This document shows, in pieces, positions 26,701 to 34,812 of a stretch of DNA of 64,000 bases. The notes under the pieces were generated by a model, which worked only from the letters and a program-made list of their open reading frames with translations, was not told where the DNA came from and made no database searches. Position 1 is the stretch's first letter. Each line of letters begins with the position of its first letter. Position numbers and translations under genes: made by a program. This DNA is from Paraburkholderia sp. CNPSo 3274 (GTDB taxonomy: Bacteria; Pseudomonadota; Gammaproteobacteria; Burkholderiales; Burkholderiaceae). The stretch spans positions 1 through 64,000 of the forward strand of contig NZ_JAMBPR010000008.1 of assembly GCF_024206475.1 (NCBI RefSeq), in the 5' to 3' direction.

Positions 26701-27468
26701 TCAACGCCCCCGCAGCAGTTTCATCGTTTGCGCGCCGAACAGACGCGTATTCGCAGCCGGCTTCGCCTCGCCACGGCCGAAGTGCGCTTCGAGCTGCCGC
26801 TGCACGAAACCCCAAAGCGTCGTGAGCGCGAGGAAGTAGATGCCGAGCACGAGATACAACTCGAACACGCGGAAGTTCACCGAGGTGATCATCTGCGTGC
26901 TGAGCAGCAGTTCCGGCACGCCGATCACGCTCACGAGCGTGGTGTTCTTGAGCATGACGTTGAACTCGTTGCCGAGCGGCGGCACGATGACACGGAACGC
27001 TTGCGGCAGCACGACACGGCGCATGAGCAGCACGGAAGACATGCCGAGCGAGCGCGACGCTTCATACTGCCCACGATCCACCGAACTCAAACCCGCGCGA
27101 ATGATCTCCGCCTGATAGGCCGCCGAATTCATGCCGAGCGCAAGCACGGCTGCCTGAATGTTGCCGGGCAGCGAGATGATGCCGAAGTCGAGATCGTGAA
27201 AGTGAAAAATGTTCGCCGCGGCAAACGCGGTGTACAGAAACACGATCTGCATGAGCAACGGCGTGCCGCGCATGACCCAGATATAGCCGCGCGCGAGATA
27301 CTGCACGGGCAAACTCGACGAAAGCCGCATGAGCGCAACGATCAGACCGAGCGTGGCACCGAACACGACCGCGCAGGCGCTGATCGAGAACGTGAGCCAC
27401 AACCCGTGCAGATACGCCGGGCTCGGGTCCAGCAGGAATTTCCGGAAGATTTCCCAACTGAAATTCAT
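26701..27468 (-). CDS. Polar amino-acid ABC transporter, permease
   Basis: A 255-aa inner-membrane permease of the HisMQ type with five predicted helices. The cytoplasmic EAA loop reads [22 protein letters not shown] near 139, and the N-terminal [12 protein letters not shown] region is typical. Only one permease is present, so it probably forms a homodimer. It starts 15 bases after the binding-protein stop. Confidence 0.94.
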   Translation of the reverse strand: MNFSWEIFRKFLLDPSPAYLHGLWLTFSISACAVVFGATLGLIVALMRLSSSLPVQYLARGYIWVMRGTPLLMQIVFLYTAFAAANIFHFHDLDFGIISLPGNIQAAVLALGMNSAAYQAEIIRAGLSSVDRGQYEASRSLGMSSVLLMRRVVLPQAFRVIVPPLGNEFNVMLKNTTLVSVIGVPELLLSTQMITSVNFRVFELYLVLGIYFLALTTLWGFVQRQLEAHFGRGEAKPAANTRLFGAQTMKLLRGR

Positions 27469-27483
27469 GGCGTCACCCCGCGC

Positions 27484-28302
27484 TCACAGGCGATCGTTTT
27501 CGAGCTTCCAGGTCGCGAGCATCTTGCCGTAGCGATCGCTCTTGACGAGATCGGCCACGGCCTTCGCCACCGCTGGCGAAAGCGGCTCGCCCTTGCGCGC
27601 GCCAATGCCGGTCGCAATGCGATTGAAGCCCGGCACCGCCTCCTCGAACATGTCGCCCGAGACCTGCTGGAAATGCGCGGCGCTTTCCGCGGTGGTACCG
27701 TAGGCGTCGACCTGATTCAAGCGGAATGCCTGAAATGCATCGGCATCCGAACTATAGACAACGATGTTCATGGGCGGCTTGCCTGCAGTTTTGAGCTTCT
27801 CGTTCTCCTTGTCGAGCAGCGTGCTGATGGTCGTGCCGTTGAGTACCGCGACCTTCATGCCCGAAAGATCGTCGAGCGAGCGCACGTGGCGCGGGTTGCC
27901 GCGCGGCACCATGATGGACTGGCTCGAATACATGTAGTCGACGATGTCGACGATCTGGCGGCGCTCGGGCTTGTCGAAGAGCTGGCCGATCACGAGATCG
28001 CATTGACGCGCCTGCAGCGCCGGAATTTGCCCGCTGAACGACATGACCTTCCACTCGACCTTGAGATTGCCGAGCTGCTTTGCGACGTCATGCGCCACAT
28101 CGACGGAGAAGCCGCGCGGCTGCTGATTCTCGTCGTAGGACGCGAGCGGCGGCGCATCCATGCTCGAACAGTAGGTGAGCGTACCGCCTTTCACGAGACC
28201 CAGATCGGCGGCCTGCGCCGCGGAAGCGCCGGCAACCTGCGCGAGAAGCGCGAAGCCTGCACAGGCGGCGAGACGAAGACGCTTGAACTGTTTTGCTGAC
28301 AT
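27484..28302 (-). CDS. Periplasmic amino-acid binding protein
   Basis: A 272-aa SBP family 3 protein. The signal peptide spans about residues 1-31 (hydrophobic LAACAGFALLAQVAG, cleavage near AQAAD). Family marks are GTLTYCSSMDAPPLASYDENG-like start, GFSVDVAHDVAKQLG and DLVIGQLFDKPERR. AGGAG lies before the chosen ATG; the longer frame upstream overlaps the GntR gene end and is rejected. It delivers substrate to the adjacent permease. Confidence 0.93.
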   Translation of the reverse strand: MSAKQFKRLRLAACAGFALLAQVAGASAAQAADLGLVKGGTLTYCSSMDAPPLASYDENQQPRGFSVDVAHDVAKQLGNLKVEWKVMSFSGQIPALQARQCDLVIGQLFDKPERRQIVDIVDYMYSSQSIMVPRGNPRHVRSLDDLSGMKVAVLNGTTISTLLDKENEKLKTAGKPPMNIVVYSSDADAFQAFRLNQVDAYGTTAESAAHFQQVSGDMFEEAVPGFNRIATGIGARKGEPLSPAVAKAVADLVKSDRYGKMLATWKLENDRL

Positions 28303-28364
28303 CGAGAGGCTCCTGGCTGAATGTGAGCTGCGTGAGGTACGACGACAGTTAGGACGCCGACGCG

Positions 28365-29048
28365 TTACGCTTGTGACGCGGGCGATTCTAGGAACTTGAT
28401 GATCTGGGGAACGGTTGATTCGAGGTGCTCGCGCAGCGCCTGCTCGGCTTGCGCGGGGTCGCGGGTGCGCAGCGCGTCGATGAGGATCTGGTGGGCGTCG
28501 CGCGCGCGTTTGCGTCTGAAGGTCGCTTGCTCGATCCATAGGCGCATGGGGCCTTCGATCAGCGTGTAGAGCGAGTGAATCTGCTGGTAGAGGCGCGTGC
28601 GGCCACTGATTTCGCACAGGTATTCGTGGAACGCGCAGTGGCGTTGGACCCAGGTATCTGTGTCGCCTACGCAGGCGTCCATGTCTTCCAGCAGACGTTG
28701 GAGCTTGGTGAGATGCGCTTCGGTGCAGCGGGGGGCGGCTACGCGCATGGCCAGGCATTCGAGCGCGATGCGCATGTCGAAGATGTCCTGGACTTCTTCC
28801 ACGGTCAAGCCGCGGACGATTGCGCCGCGGTTTGGGCGCTGGATGATCAGGCCTTCTGTGTGCAGTCTTTTTAACGCCGCTCGCACTGGCATGCGGCTCA
28901 TTGAGAGTTCTTCGGCAACCGTCTCGGCGACGATGCGCTGCCCTGCAGCGTAGCGGCCTTCGATGATCGCTTCCAGCAGGAAGCGGTAGGCCTCCTCCTC
29001 GGCGGTTAAGGCCAGACCGGCAGTGCTGCGGACGTTGGTGGCAGGCAT
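28365..29048 (-). CDS. GntR/FCD-family transcriptional regulator
   Basis: A 227-aa regulator. The winged helix-turn-helix (about 20-80) contains GQRIVAETVAEELSMSRMPV, followed by an all-helical FCD effector domain (EVQDIFDMRIALECLAMRVA, CAFHEYLCEISG). It is first in the minus-strand operon with the ABC transporter and gamma-glutamyltransferase and likely represses it until its amino-acid-like ligand is present. Start at 29048 (MPATNV) is a best fit; no strong Shine-Dalgarno is visible. Confidence 0.9.
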   Translation of the reverse strand: MPATNVRSTAGLALTAEEEAYRFLLEAIIEGRYAAGQRIVAETVAEELSMSRMPVRAALKRLHTEGLIIQRPNRGAIVRGLTVEEVQDIFDMRIALECLAMRVAAPRCTEAHLTKLQRLLEDMDACVGDTDTWVQRHCAFHEYLCEISGRTRLYQQIHSLYTLIEGPMRLWIEQATFRRKRARDAHQILIDALRTRDPAQAEQALREHLESTVPQIIKFLESPASQA

Positions 29049-29187
29049 TTTTGTGCGCTTGATCCGTTTTGTGCGGTGCGGAAGGATGCCATTGCGGTTG
29101 CTGAGTCGTTGGGGCAGATTACTCCAAGTGGATTTGTGGATCCAGTCTTTCAAAAAAGATTTGCGGAGTGTGGCTGTAGAAGGCGTG

Positions 29188-29224
29188 AAGGCCACGAACC
29201 CTGTGGGTTCGTGGCCTTCTTTGT
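29188..29224. terminator. Strong hairpin downstream of symE
   Basis: AAGGCCACGAACCC-TGT-GGGTTCGTGGCCTT is a perfect 14-bp stem. On the plus strand TCTTTG follows. It lies 30 bases beyond the symE-like stop and may end that transcript or block read-through. Confidence 0.7.
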
Positions 29225-29253
29225 GGCTTGCGGGCTTTGGTCTGACGGGTGGA

Positions 29254-29478
29254 TCAATCCGGGGTGATCACCAGCTTCTTGTCTTCCACAGTGATTCGGA
29301 CGCGCTGGCCCGCTTCAAAGCCTGCGACTTCGAGCCATCGGCCGGATAGCTTGAGCCAGGGGTAAAGCGGCGGGTCATTTCTTGCCCGCGAGCTGGACCT
29401 GCGGTACCGCCAGGACTCCTGGATGGTTACGCGGCGCTCGGGATGTGCGTGCGATGCATTAAGATTGGCGTCAGCCAT
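29254..29478 (-). CDS. SymE-like type I toxin
   Basis: A 74-aa protein whose C-terminal half matches the SymE toxin family: PPLYPWLKLSGRWLEVAGF then GQRVRITVEDKKLVITP. E. coli SymE is an SOS-induced protein with an AbrB-like fold that affects nucleic acids and is silenced by an antisense RNA. AGGAG eight bases before the ATG at 29478 fixes the start. An XRE regulator gene lies just upstream in the same direction. An antisense RNA could be present but cannot be seen from sequence alone. Confidence 0.87.
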   Translation of the reverse strand: MADANLNASHAHPERRVTIQESWRYRRSSSRARNDPPLYPWLKLSGRWLEVAGFEAGQRVRITVEDKKLVITPD

Positions 29479-29572
29479 GGTCAACTCCTGTGTTGAGTTG
29501 GTTTTGGTCAGCGGGCTGTGAGTGCTGGTAACACTCATGGCCCGCGCTTCGCTTACTGCATTGAGACTCCTT

Positions 29573-29926
29573 CTACTTCCGTGCCTGTGCTAGCACGGTT
29601 TCCAACATTTGTGAGACAAACTGCTGTTTGGGCTTGGGGAGTTGTTCGATTGCGGCGATCTGACGTTGTAGGACAGACATTGATCTGTACCCGGCCACCG
29701 GCACGCCGAGCGGCTTGCCCAACAACTCATCGGCAGTGAACATCAACAGCTCCGCTAGCGTGGGCAACATGGACGCTGGAACGCGCGAACGCCCACCTTC
29801 GTAATGAGCAAGCGTTTGCTGGGCGATGCCGAGTGCTTCGGCCAATTGCTGTTGGGTCAGGCCGTGCGCTTTGCGCGCGCTGGCAATGCGCTCCCCGAGT
29901 TCGCGGAAGAATTGTTCATCTTTCAT
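29573..29926 (-). CDS. XRE-family regulator next to symE
   Basis: A 117-aa DNA-binding protein with a Cro/CI-type helix-turn-helix at about 10-65 (RIASARKAHGLTQQQLAEAL, QQTLAHYEGGRSRVP) and a short helical tail (QRQIAAIEQLPKPKQQFVSQ). It precedes the SymE-like gene by 94 bases on the same strand. This suggests it controls the toxin, possibly an alternative to the antisense RNA control of E. coli symE. Confidence 0.88.
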   Translation of the reverse strand: MKDEQFFRELGERIASARKAHGLTQQQLAEALGIAQQTLAHYEGGRSRVPASMLPTLAELLMFTADELLGKPLGVPVAGYRSMSVLQRQIAAIEQLPKPKQQFVSQMLETVLAQARK

Positions 29927-30203
29927 GTTCGGGCCTCGCGGACGAGCGTAATAGCCAACGCCGAATATATAAGGATGATTGGTTAGGTCATTCTATAGAG
30001 AATAGGAGTGCGAAATACTGGATTTCGCTTATCAAAATTTTCTTTTTATATTTGTTTGACTCAAGACAGATCGATGATGTGCGTCAGATCGCAGATCCGC
30101 TCTTGAATGAAAGCACATTGTGCGTACGGTTCCCGTTACTGCACGGCTCGCCCTCTACTGGGCAGGTTGCCTGAAGCGCAGAGGTCAACACCGGCGATGC
30201 TGG

Positions 30204-30533
30204 TTACGCGACGAAATCCAACGCATACAGTGTGATCGACATCACCATCACAATGCAGGTCCCACCTGTCCATTTGCGTGCGGGCCATCTCTTCCACGCT
30301 ACTGCATTGAGAATGGCAAGAGAAATCGCTGGTGCCAGTAGATAGGTGATGAGAAAGGGCGAGACCCACCAAGGGGCAGCGCATTTTCCGAGTTCGTGGC
30401 AACCGGTAGCCACAGCATTCGGGTGCATAGTCCAATGGAAATACTTCAAGACATGTAGACACACCCACGTTAAGGCGAATCCAGAGAAGAACCCCACAAG
30501 GCTAACGAGACACCTTGTCAATTGCCCCCCCAA
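30204..30533 (-). CDS. Three-helix membrane protein, second immunity candidate
   Basis: A 109-aa membrane protein with three hydrophobic stretches: VSLVGFFSGFALTWVCLHVL, WVSPFLITYLLAPAISLAIL and TCIVMVMSITLYALDFVA. The loop after the first helix holds GCHELGKC. The layout mirrors the protein encoded at 30587-30919, so the two are probably divergent duplicates. No ATG fits; TTG at 30533 or 30521 after a G-run is the likely start. It follows the Tae4-like effector cluster on the same strand, suggesting an immunity role (inference). Confidence 0.6.
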   Translation of the reverse strand: MGGQLTRCLVSLVGFFSGFALTWVCLHVLKYFHWTMHPNAVATGCHELGKCAAPWWVSPFLITYLLAPAISLAILNAVAWKRWPARKWTGGTCIVMVMSITLYALDFVA

Positions 30534-30586
30534 AAGAAGATATCTTTTGCCTCCAAGCCATGATCAACTGACGAACTGTGTCACTG

Positions 30587-30919
30587 TCAAGGCCACACCG
30601 CGGCGTAAAAACCAAAGTAATAAAGGACCGTGAAAGTGGCGCGCAGGGCTATCGAGGTGACGCGTGAGGATGCAACGGCATTAGCTTCTTTGAATCCAGC
30701 GATAGCCCATAGCAAGCCAGGCCCAACAACGAATGCGGCAATAGCTATGTAGCCCCAAGCCGACACGTTGCAGTGCTCGATATCCCAACACTCGTGCCAA
30801 CTGGTACTAAATAGTGGCAGTGATAGTTGCCGCGACAATTTACTGAACCACAACGCTGACTGCCATGACAATAGAAGTCCGACAGACAGGTAAACGATCG
30901 ATAGGGCGACACGCTTCAC
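30587..30919 (-). CDS. Three-helix membrane protein, likely Tae4 immunity
   Basis: A 110-aa protein with three hydrophobic segments: VALSIVYLSVGLLLSWQSAL, YIAIAAFVVGPGLLWAIAGF and a C-terminal ATFTVLYYFGFYAAVW. The first loop has WHECWDIEHC. The GTG at 30919 overlaps the effector stop as GTGA, a four-base coupling typical of effector-immunity pairs. Known Tai4 proteins are periplasmic and not multi-helix, so this would be an unusual type. No family was recognised; the role is inferred from position. Confidence 0.62.
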   Translation of the reverse strand: MKRVALSIVYLSVGLLLSWQSALWFSKLSRQLSLPLFSTSWHECWDIEHCNVSAWGYIAIAAFVVGPGLLWAIAGFKEANAVASSRVTSIALRATFTVLYYFGFYAAVWP

Positions 30920-31509
30920 TTGATTTCCCAAAAGAGAATTTGCTTAGCCTTTCCCAAGTCTGCATACCACGCGGAAGATACACCCAGGGTAAAGCGCATG
31001 AAGGAATTCACACGACCCTCCATACCTGGGGACGTCAGCTTTTTCCCGTTCCATAGATCAATATGATCTCCCGTTGTTCGACCATTCTTGTCAGTTTTAC
31101 GCGCCCAATATACCGAAAAAAATACAATCCCCGTACGGCCCCGAATTTTTTCTTGCCAGTCGCTCCGCGTGATGTCCTCCGGCGTCGGAAGACCGGCGAA
31201 GGGTTTCAGCTTTAGCCAGTGCGCCATTTCGCTAGCACGTAGCGCCGTACGCTTGCCATCGATGCGGATCTGTCCTTCGCCGAGGAAGGACTTCATCTCA
31301 ACACCTACATTGTGCAACGTAATGCTTAGTCGAATCGCACATTGATTGTCGGCATATGGCGGCACCTCGCCGGTCTTTGAATCGCGGAATGGATCTTCCT
31401 CATCCGGATACGCTGACCAAAGCTCTTGGAATGAGACGGCCCTCAGCTGCACCTCCTTTATCGATCCCGGCGTCGAATTCGTCTGTACGTGTGTTTTCTT
31501 ATTCGGCAT
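30916..31509 (-). CDS. tae4: Tae4-type type VI secretion amidase effector
   Basis: A 197-aa peptidoglycan amidase of the Tae4 family (NlpC/P60-like D,L-endopeptidase acting on the peptide stem in the target periplasm). Family marks: FQELWSAYPD near 27, NQCAIRLS with catalytic Cys57, GRTGIVFFSVYW near 124, GDHIDLWNG with His149, and the terminal DLGKAKQILFWEI. There is no signal peptide, consistent with delivery by the type VI system. ATG at 31509 has AGGAG 13 bases upstream. It follows two PAAR genes and precedes a coupled membrane protein gene. Confidence 0.9.
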   Translation of the reverse strand: MPNKKTHVQTNSTPGSIKEVQLRAVSFQELWSAYPDEEDPFRDSKTGEVPPYADNQCAIRLSITLHNVGVEMKSFLGEGQIRIDGKRTALRASEMAHWLKLKPFAGLPTPEDITRSDWQEKIRGRTGIVFFSVYWARKTDKNGRTTGDHIDLWNGKKLTSPGMEGRVNSFMRFTLGVSSAWYADLGKAKQILFWEIK

Positions 31510-31528
31510 TACTTCCACTCCTCGTATC

Positions 31529-31615
31529 TCAGGGCTTCGTCGCACCATGAATCGTGTAGGTATCGCAGCCGTGGTCGAGCAGATCGCCTTCGCGTACCGC
31601 ATAGTAGATGCTCAT
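31529..31615 (-). CDS. 28-aa PAAR-like peptide
   Basis: A short frame with a strong ribosome binding site (GGAAGGAG, five bases before ATG) encodes a 28-aa peptide starting MSIYYAVREGDLLDHGCDTY. The YxxxEGDxxDHG pattern resembles the N-terminus of PAAR proteins. It may be a PAAR remnant that ends prematurely, or a translated coupling peptide: its stop lies 20 bases before the Tae4 start. Function unknown. Confidence 0.5.
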   Translation of the reverse strand: MSIYYAVREGDLLDHGCDTYTIHGATKP

Positions 31616-31630
31616 CGCGACTCCTTCCGC

Positions 31631-32200
31631 TTACCCGTCTCGATCTGCCTGTTTCGCCAGTGCTTCGTCGCCCCAATAGACCGTGTACCGCTCTGCTTCC
31701 CTGGTAGCGATGCGGGGAAGAAGCCCGCTCGAATCAACGCGGCCGCTGTACGCGCCGCCGGAGTCCGTTTCGATGTAGTAGGGATACCCGGCGAGCGAGG
31801 CACGAGCCATAACCGCGCGCACCTGTTCGTCGCAATCCAATATCGATGTGGCGGCGCTCGATGTGCGGACAGAGCCTTTGCCAGTCAGTGCCGCCGCTTG
31901 TTCCCCGGTGAACGTCATGCTCATTCCGCGCTCCGCGTAGAACACGGGCGACGGTTCGCAACCGCATATGTTGATATCGCCGCTAAGTGCCCACGGCTTT
32001 CCGTTTGATGCAGTGCCCGGCCAGCGCGGCCCGCGTGGAGCAATGTAGCCTTCCTGTTTGCACGCGGAACAGTACGTCGACATACCAAGCGTCGCGATCT
32101 GAACGCTTGGCGGCGGATTGGAACAGGTGCAGTCATCTAGCCCCTGAGTAATCACCGCGCTCCCCGCGCGGTCTCCCCTCGCGAGAAAATAGCGAATCAT
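31631..32200 (-). CDS. PAAR-domain type VI spike-tip protein
   Basis: A 189-aa protein with an N-terminal PAAR domain (MIRYFLARGDRAGSAVITQG, then cysteine-rich CTCSNPPP, YCSACKQEG and ALSGDINICGCEPSP) that would cap the VgrG spike. The C-terminal part (about 105-189) is an extension of unknown function with RTSSAATSILDCDEQVRAVM. The start overlaps the previous PAAR gene stop by four bases. It probably carries or recruits the Tae4-like effector. Confidence 0.85.
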   Translation of the reverse strand: MIRYFLARGDRAGSAVITQGLDDCTCSNPPPSVQIATLGMSTYCSACKQEGYIAPRGPRWPGTASNGKPWALSGDINICGCEPSPVFYAERGMSMTFTGEQAAALTGKGSVRTSSAATSILDCDEQVRAVMARASLAGYPYYIETDSGGAYSGRVDSSGLLPRIATREAERYTVYWGDEALAKQADRDG

Positions 32201-32886
32201 GCGCGTTCACTCTCGCGCTTGATCAGGGCTTCCGTCACGGGTTCGTAGGTGTCGGGATGGGCGCCGCCGTCGCGCTCGGGGCTATGCGTGATGGTGCCGC
32301 CGTTATCGAGCGTGCTGCCGACGTAGGCGAGTTGTGCAAACCCGCGATTTTCTCTAAGAACGAGGCCGCTCGTAATGCGTGCGGTGGTAGCGTCCGGATA
32401 ACAAATCAGATCGCCGATTTGCGCGATCCTTATGTCTTCGCCATTGCTGCGCCATTTGCCTCCGGGCTCGCGCAGGACCCCGCCGCGTGCGGTGGCGGAG
32501 CCGTATAGCGCGAACCGCCAGCATGGCTTGGGCGACGGCGGCAAGTAGAACGGATCGAATAGGCCTGCGGGCTTTTCACCTTCGGGAACAAACAGGCCGG
32601 ATATTTCATCCTCCCATGGTGTGAACACGATGCGATCGCCGTTGCTGAGGTGACTGCCGACCAGCGCGGCGGACTTTCCGTCATCGACAAACAACGCGCC
32701 CGCACCGTCGATGATTGCCGCTTCGCTACCATCGTTATAGGTGACGACATCTGACACTAGTGCGGCTCTAAATCCGCAAATGACAAGACCTGAACTCGCG
32801 TGCGTGATGTAGCCGCCGCGCTCGGTGCGTGCGCCGATGGTTGCGAATGTGTACAACGTGCCATTGCGTTTTTCCTGTTCCGACAT
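32197..32886 (-). CDS. Double PAAR-domain protein
   Basis: A 229-aa protein containing two related PAAR units: residues about 12-95 (TIGARTERGGYITHASSG, AALVGSHLSNGDRI) and about 125-205 (ALYGSATARGGVLREPGG, QLAYVGSTLDNGGTI). Tandem PAAR units are uncommon; each could form half of a spike-tip. It is first in the effector operon. ATG at 32886 has GGAG upstream. Its promoter lies in the gap to 33186. Confidence 0.82.
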   Translation of the reverse strand: MSEQEKRNGTLYTFATIGARTERGGYITHASSGLVICGFRAALVSDVVTYNDGSEAAIIDGAGALFVDDGKSAALVGSHLSNGDRIVFTPWEDEISGLFVPEGEKPAGLFDPFYLPPSPKPCWRFALYGSATARGGVLREPGGKWRSNGEDIRIAQIGDLICYPDATTARITSGLVLRENRGFAQLAYVGSTLDNGGTITHSPERDGGAHPDTYEPVTEALIKRESERA

Positions 32887-33185
32887 TTCCGTGGCTCCAC
32901 GATGTTGGCGAAAACGGCCGGCCCGGCTTTGCGACCGGTGTCTAGACGGGCGAAATGTTTCGCCCGATCAAATGATCGTCAGGCCGAAAACGTGGAGATG
33001 AAATCGGATACGTCTGAAAAAATAGGGCTACACGCTGCCTATGATCCGGAGGACACCGGCTGGTGTATGCGGATTGATATTCGTTAATTCCGTCGGGTTG
33101 CACGACGGGGTTCGCCACTCTTTCGGGTGTGGCGGAATGGCTTCGACGGAGGTCCTCCATTAAGCGTGCCGTCACCATTCACGCT

Positions 33186-33241
33186 GTCGCACGAAGCGCG
33201 GAGGAGGATCGAACTCCCGACCTTCGCATTGCGAATACGAA
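33186..33241 (-). other. tRNA 3'-half remnant at island boundary
   Basis: Reading on the minus strand, a five-base stem TCGTA/TGCGA encloses the seven-base loop TTCGCAA (anticodon-like CGC). A five-base variable loop follows, then a T-arm GGGAG-TTCGATC-CTCCT and an acceptor-like CCGCGCT. The D-arm and 5' acceptor strand are missing and no CCA follows. This is what a recombinase leaves when it integrates in a tRNA gene. The surrounding gap (32887-33423) also has two short hairpins near 33090-33134 and no gene. Confidence 0.55.
33204..33222. repeat. T-arm direct repeat, left copy
   Basis: GAGGATCGAACTCCCGACC (19 bases) is identical to 35042-35060. It is the reverse complement of a tRNA T-arm and lies inside the tRNA 3'-half remnant. 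Confidence 0.65.
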
Positions 33242-33423
33242 CAAGTCGACATTTCTTGAGATGGATTGAGATTGAGCACAATTCATAATCCATTGTATTA
33301 CAAGGAAAATTCTCCGATCAACTGCACATTGGCGTTGATCGATATACCTCCACTGCCTCATAATTTGGTTACATGGCGGGTTACATGGTCGGTTACACGC
33401 CGCCCACACAACGAGGAGGTTGG

Positions 33424-34812
33424 ATGGCGAAGGTCAATTTCACGGCGGCTCGTGTGGAAGCGCATCGCTGCGAACCCGGCAGATTCACCGAAAAGGGAAA
33501 CCTCATAGAGCAGTCGTTTCTTTGGGACAGCAAGACTCCCGGGCTCGGCTTGCGGGCCACGGTTGCCGGAGCGAAGTCTTACATTTTCCAAAGCAAGATG
33601 CATGGTTCGACCGTACGGATCACGATCGGCGACCCGAGGAGTTGGACGATCGATCGAGCGCAGGAACGAGCGCGAAGCCTCCAGACGCTAATCGACAGCG
33701 GCATCGATCCGCGGGAACATGAGGCCGAGCAGAAGGCAGCGCACGAAGCGCGGCAGACAGCCAAGAAACGTCAAGACGTGACGGTCGGCGAAGCATGGAA
33801 ACAGTACCTCGAGCACCTTCGCACGAAGATTTCCCCGAAGACGAAAAAACCTCGATCGGAAAGGTACATCATCGACCACATAAACCTTTCCTCGCCGGGC
33901 GGCGGCATCGCCAAACGCGGCGGCAAAGAAAAGGTACGGGGCCCGTTGGCGCCCCTCATGAAGCGCAAGATGTCGGAAATCACAGCCACGAGCATGGCCA
34001 AATGGCTCGAGGGCGAAATCCCGCGAGGACCGACAAATGCGGCTCACGCCTTCGGTCTTTTTAAAGCCTTCATTCGCTGGTGTGACACACACGAGACGTA
34101 CGCAGGCATCATCCCGCACGACACCTACGCATCGCCCAAGGTCAAGGGCATCCTCCCTCGCAGCGCCGCGAAGGACGACTGCCTGCAGCGAGAACAGCTG
34201 TCCGTTTGGTTTAGCGCGGTACGTGGCATCGCGAATCCAGTCATCAGCGCATACCTTCAAGGCCTTCTGATCACGGGAGCCCGGCGGGAAGAGCTAGCCG
34301 CATTGCGCTGGGGTGACGTGGACTTTCGGTGGCGGAGTCTGACGATGAACGACAAAGTCGAAGGTACCGGCGGTCGAACTATTCCGCTCACTCCGTATTT
34401 GGCGAGCCTATTGCTGAATCTAAAGCGACTGAACGAAACCTGTCCTAACAAACGCCAGCGCGCGCGTCTCACACAACGGGGCGAGGAGTGGGAGCCGTCC
34501 GAGTGGGTATTCGCCAGCAAGACTGCGTCAGATGGGAAGATTGCAGAGCCGCGTCATGCGCATAATCGCGCGTTGGCGCCGACAGGCTTGCCACATGTCT
34601 CGCTCCACGGTCTGCGCCGATCGTTCGGTACGCTTTCAGAGTGGGTCGAGGTTCCTGTTGGCGTCGTCGCCCAAATCCAAGGACATAAGCCCTCGGCAAT
34701 CGCCGAGAAACATTACCGACGCCGCCCTCTTGATCTTCTGCGAATGTGGCATGACAAAATTGAGGCGTGGATGTTAGAGCAAGCCCGGATCGAGTTTGAG
34801 TCGCGTAAGTAA
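33424..34812 (+). CDS. Tyrosine recombinase (island integrase)
   Basis: A 462-aa site-specific recombinase of the P4-type integrase group. The N-terminus carries an arm-binding domain (FLWDSKTPGLGLRATVAGAK, TIGDPRSWTIDRAQERA). The catalytic domain shows Arg in LLITGARREELAALRW, HGLRRSFGTLSE (H-x-x-R) and the tyrosine in AEKHYRRRPLD. The start at 33424 has GAGGAGG upstream; a more distal ATG at 33373 is less likely. Flanking 19-bp tRNA T-arm repeats suggest it acts at a tRNA gene. It points toward the BREX block. Confidence 0.93.
   Translation: MAKVNFTAARVEAHRCEPGRFTEKGNLIEQSFLWDSKTPGLGLRATVAGAKSYIFQSKMHGSTVRITIGDPRSWTIDRAQERARSLQTLIDSGIDPREHEAEQKAAHEARQTAKKRQDVTVGEAWKQYLEHLRTKISPKTKKPRSERYIIDHINLSSPGGGIAKRGGKEKVRGPLAPLMKRKMSEITATSMAKWLEGEIPRGPTNAAHAFGLFKAFIRWCDTHETYAGIIPHDTYASPKVKGILPRSAAKDDCLQREQLSVWFSAVRGIANPVISAYLQGLLITGARREELAALRWGDVDFRWRSLTMNDKVEGTGGRTIPLTPYLASLLLNLKRLNETCPNKRQRARLTQRGEEWEPSEWVFASKTASDGKIAEPRHAHNRALAPTGLPHVSLHGLRRSFGTLSEWVEVPVGVVAQIQGHKPSAIAEKHYRRRPLDLLRMWHDKIEAWMLEQARIEFESRK

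Noticed and set aside
33373-33423. Upstream ATG extending the integrase by 17 residues
   Set aside because: The ATG at 33424 has a much better Shine-Dalgarno and fits the usual integrase N-terminus.
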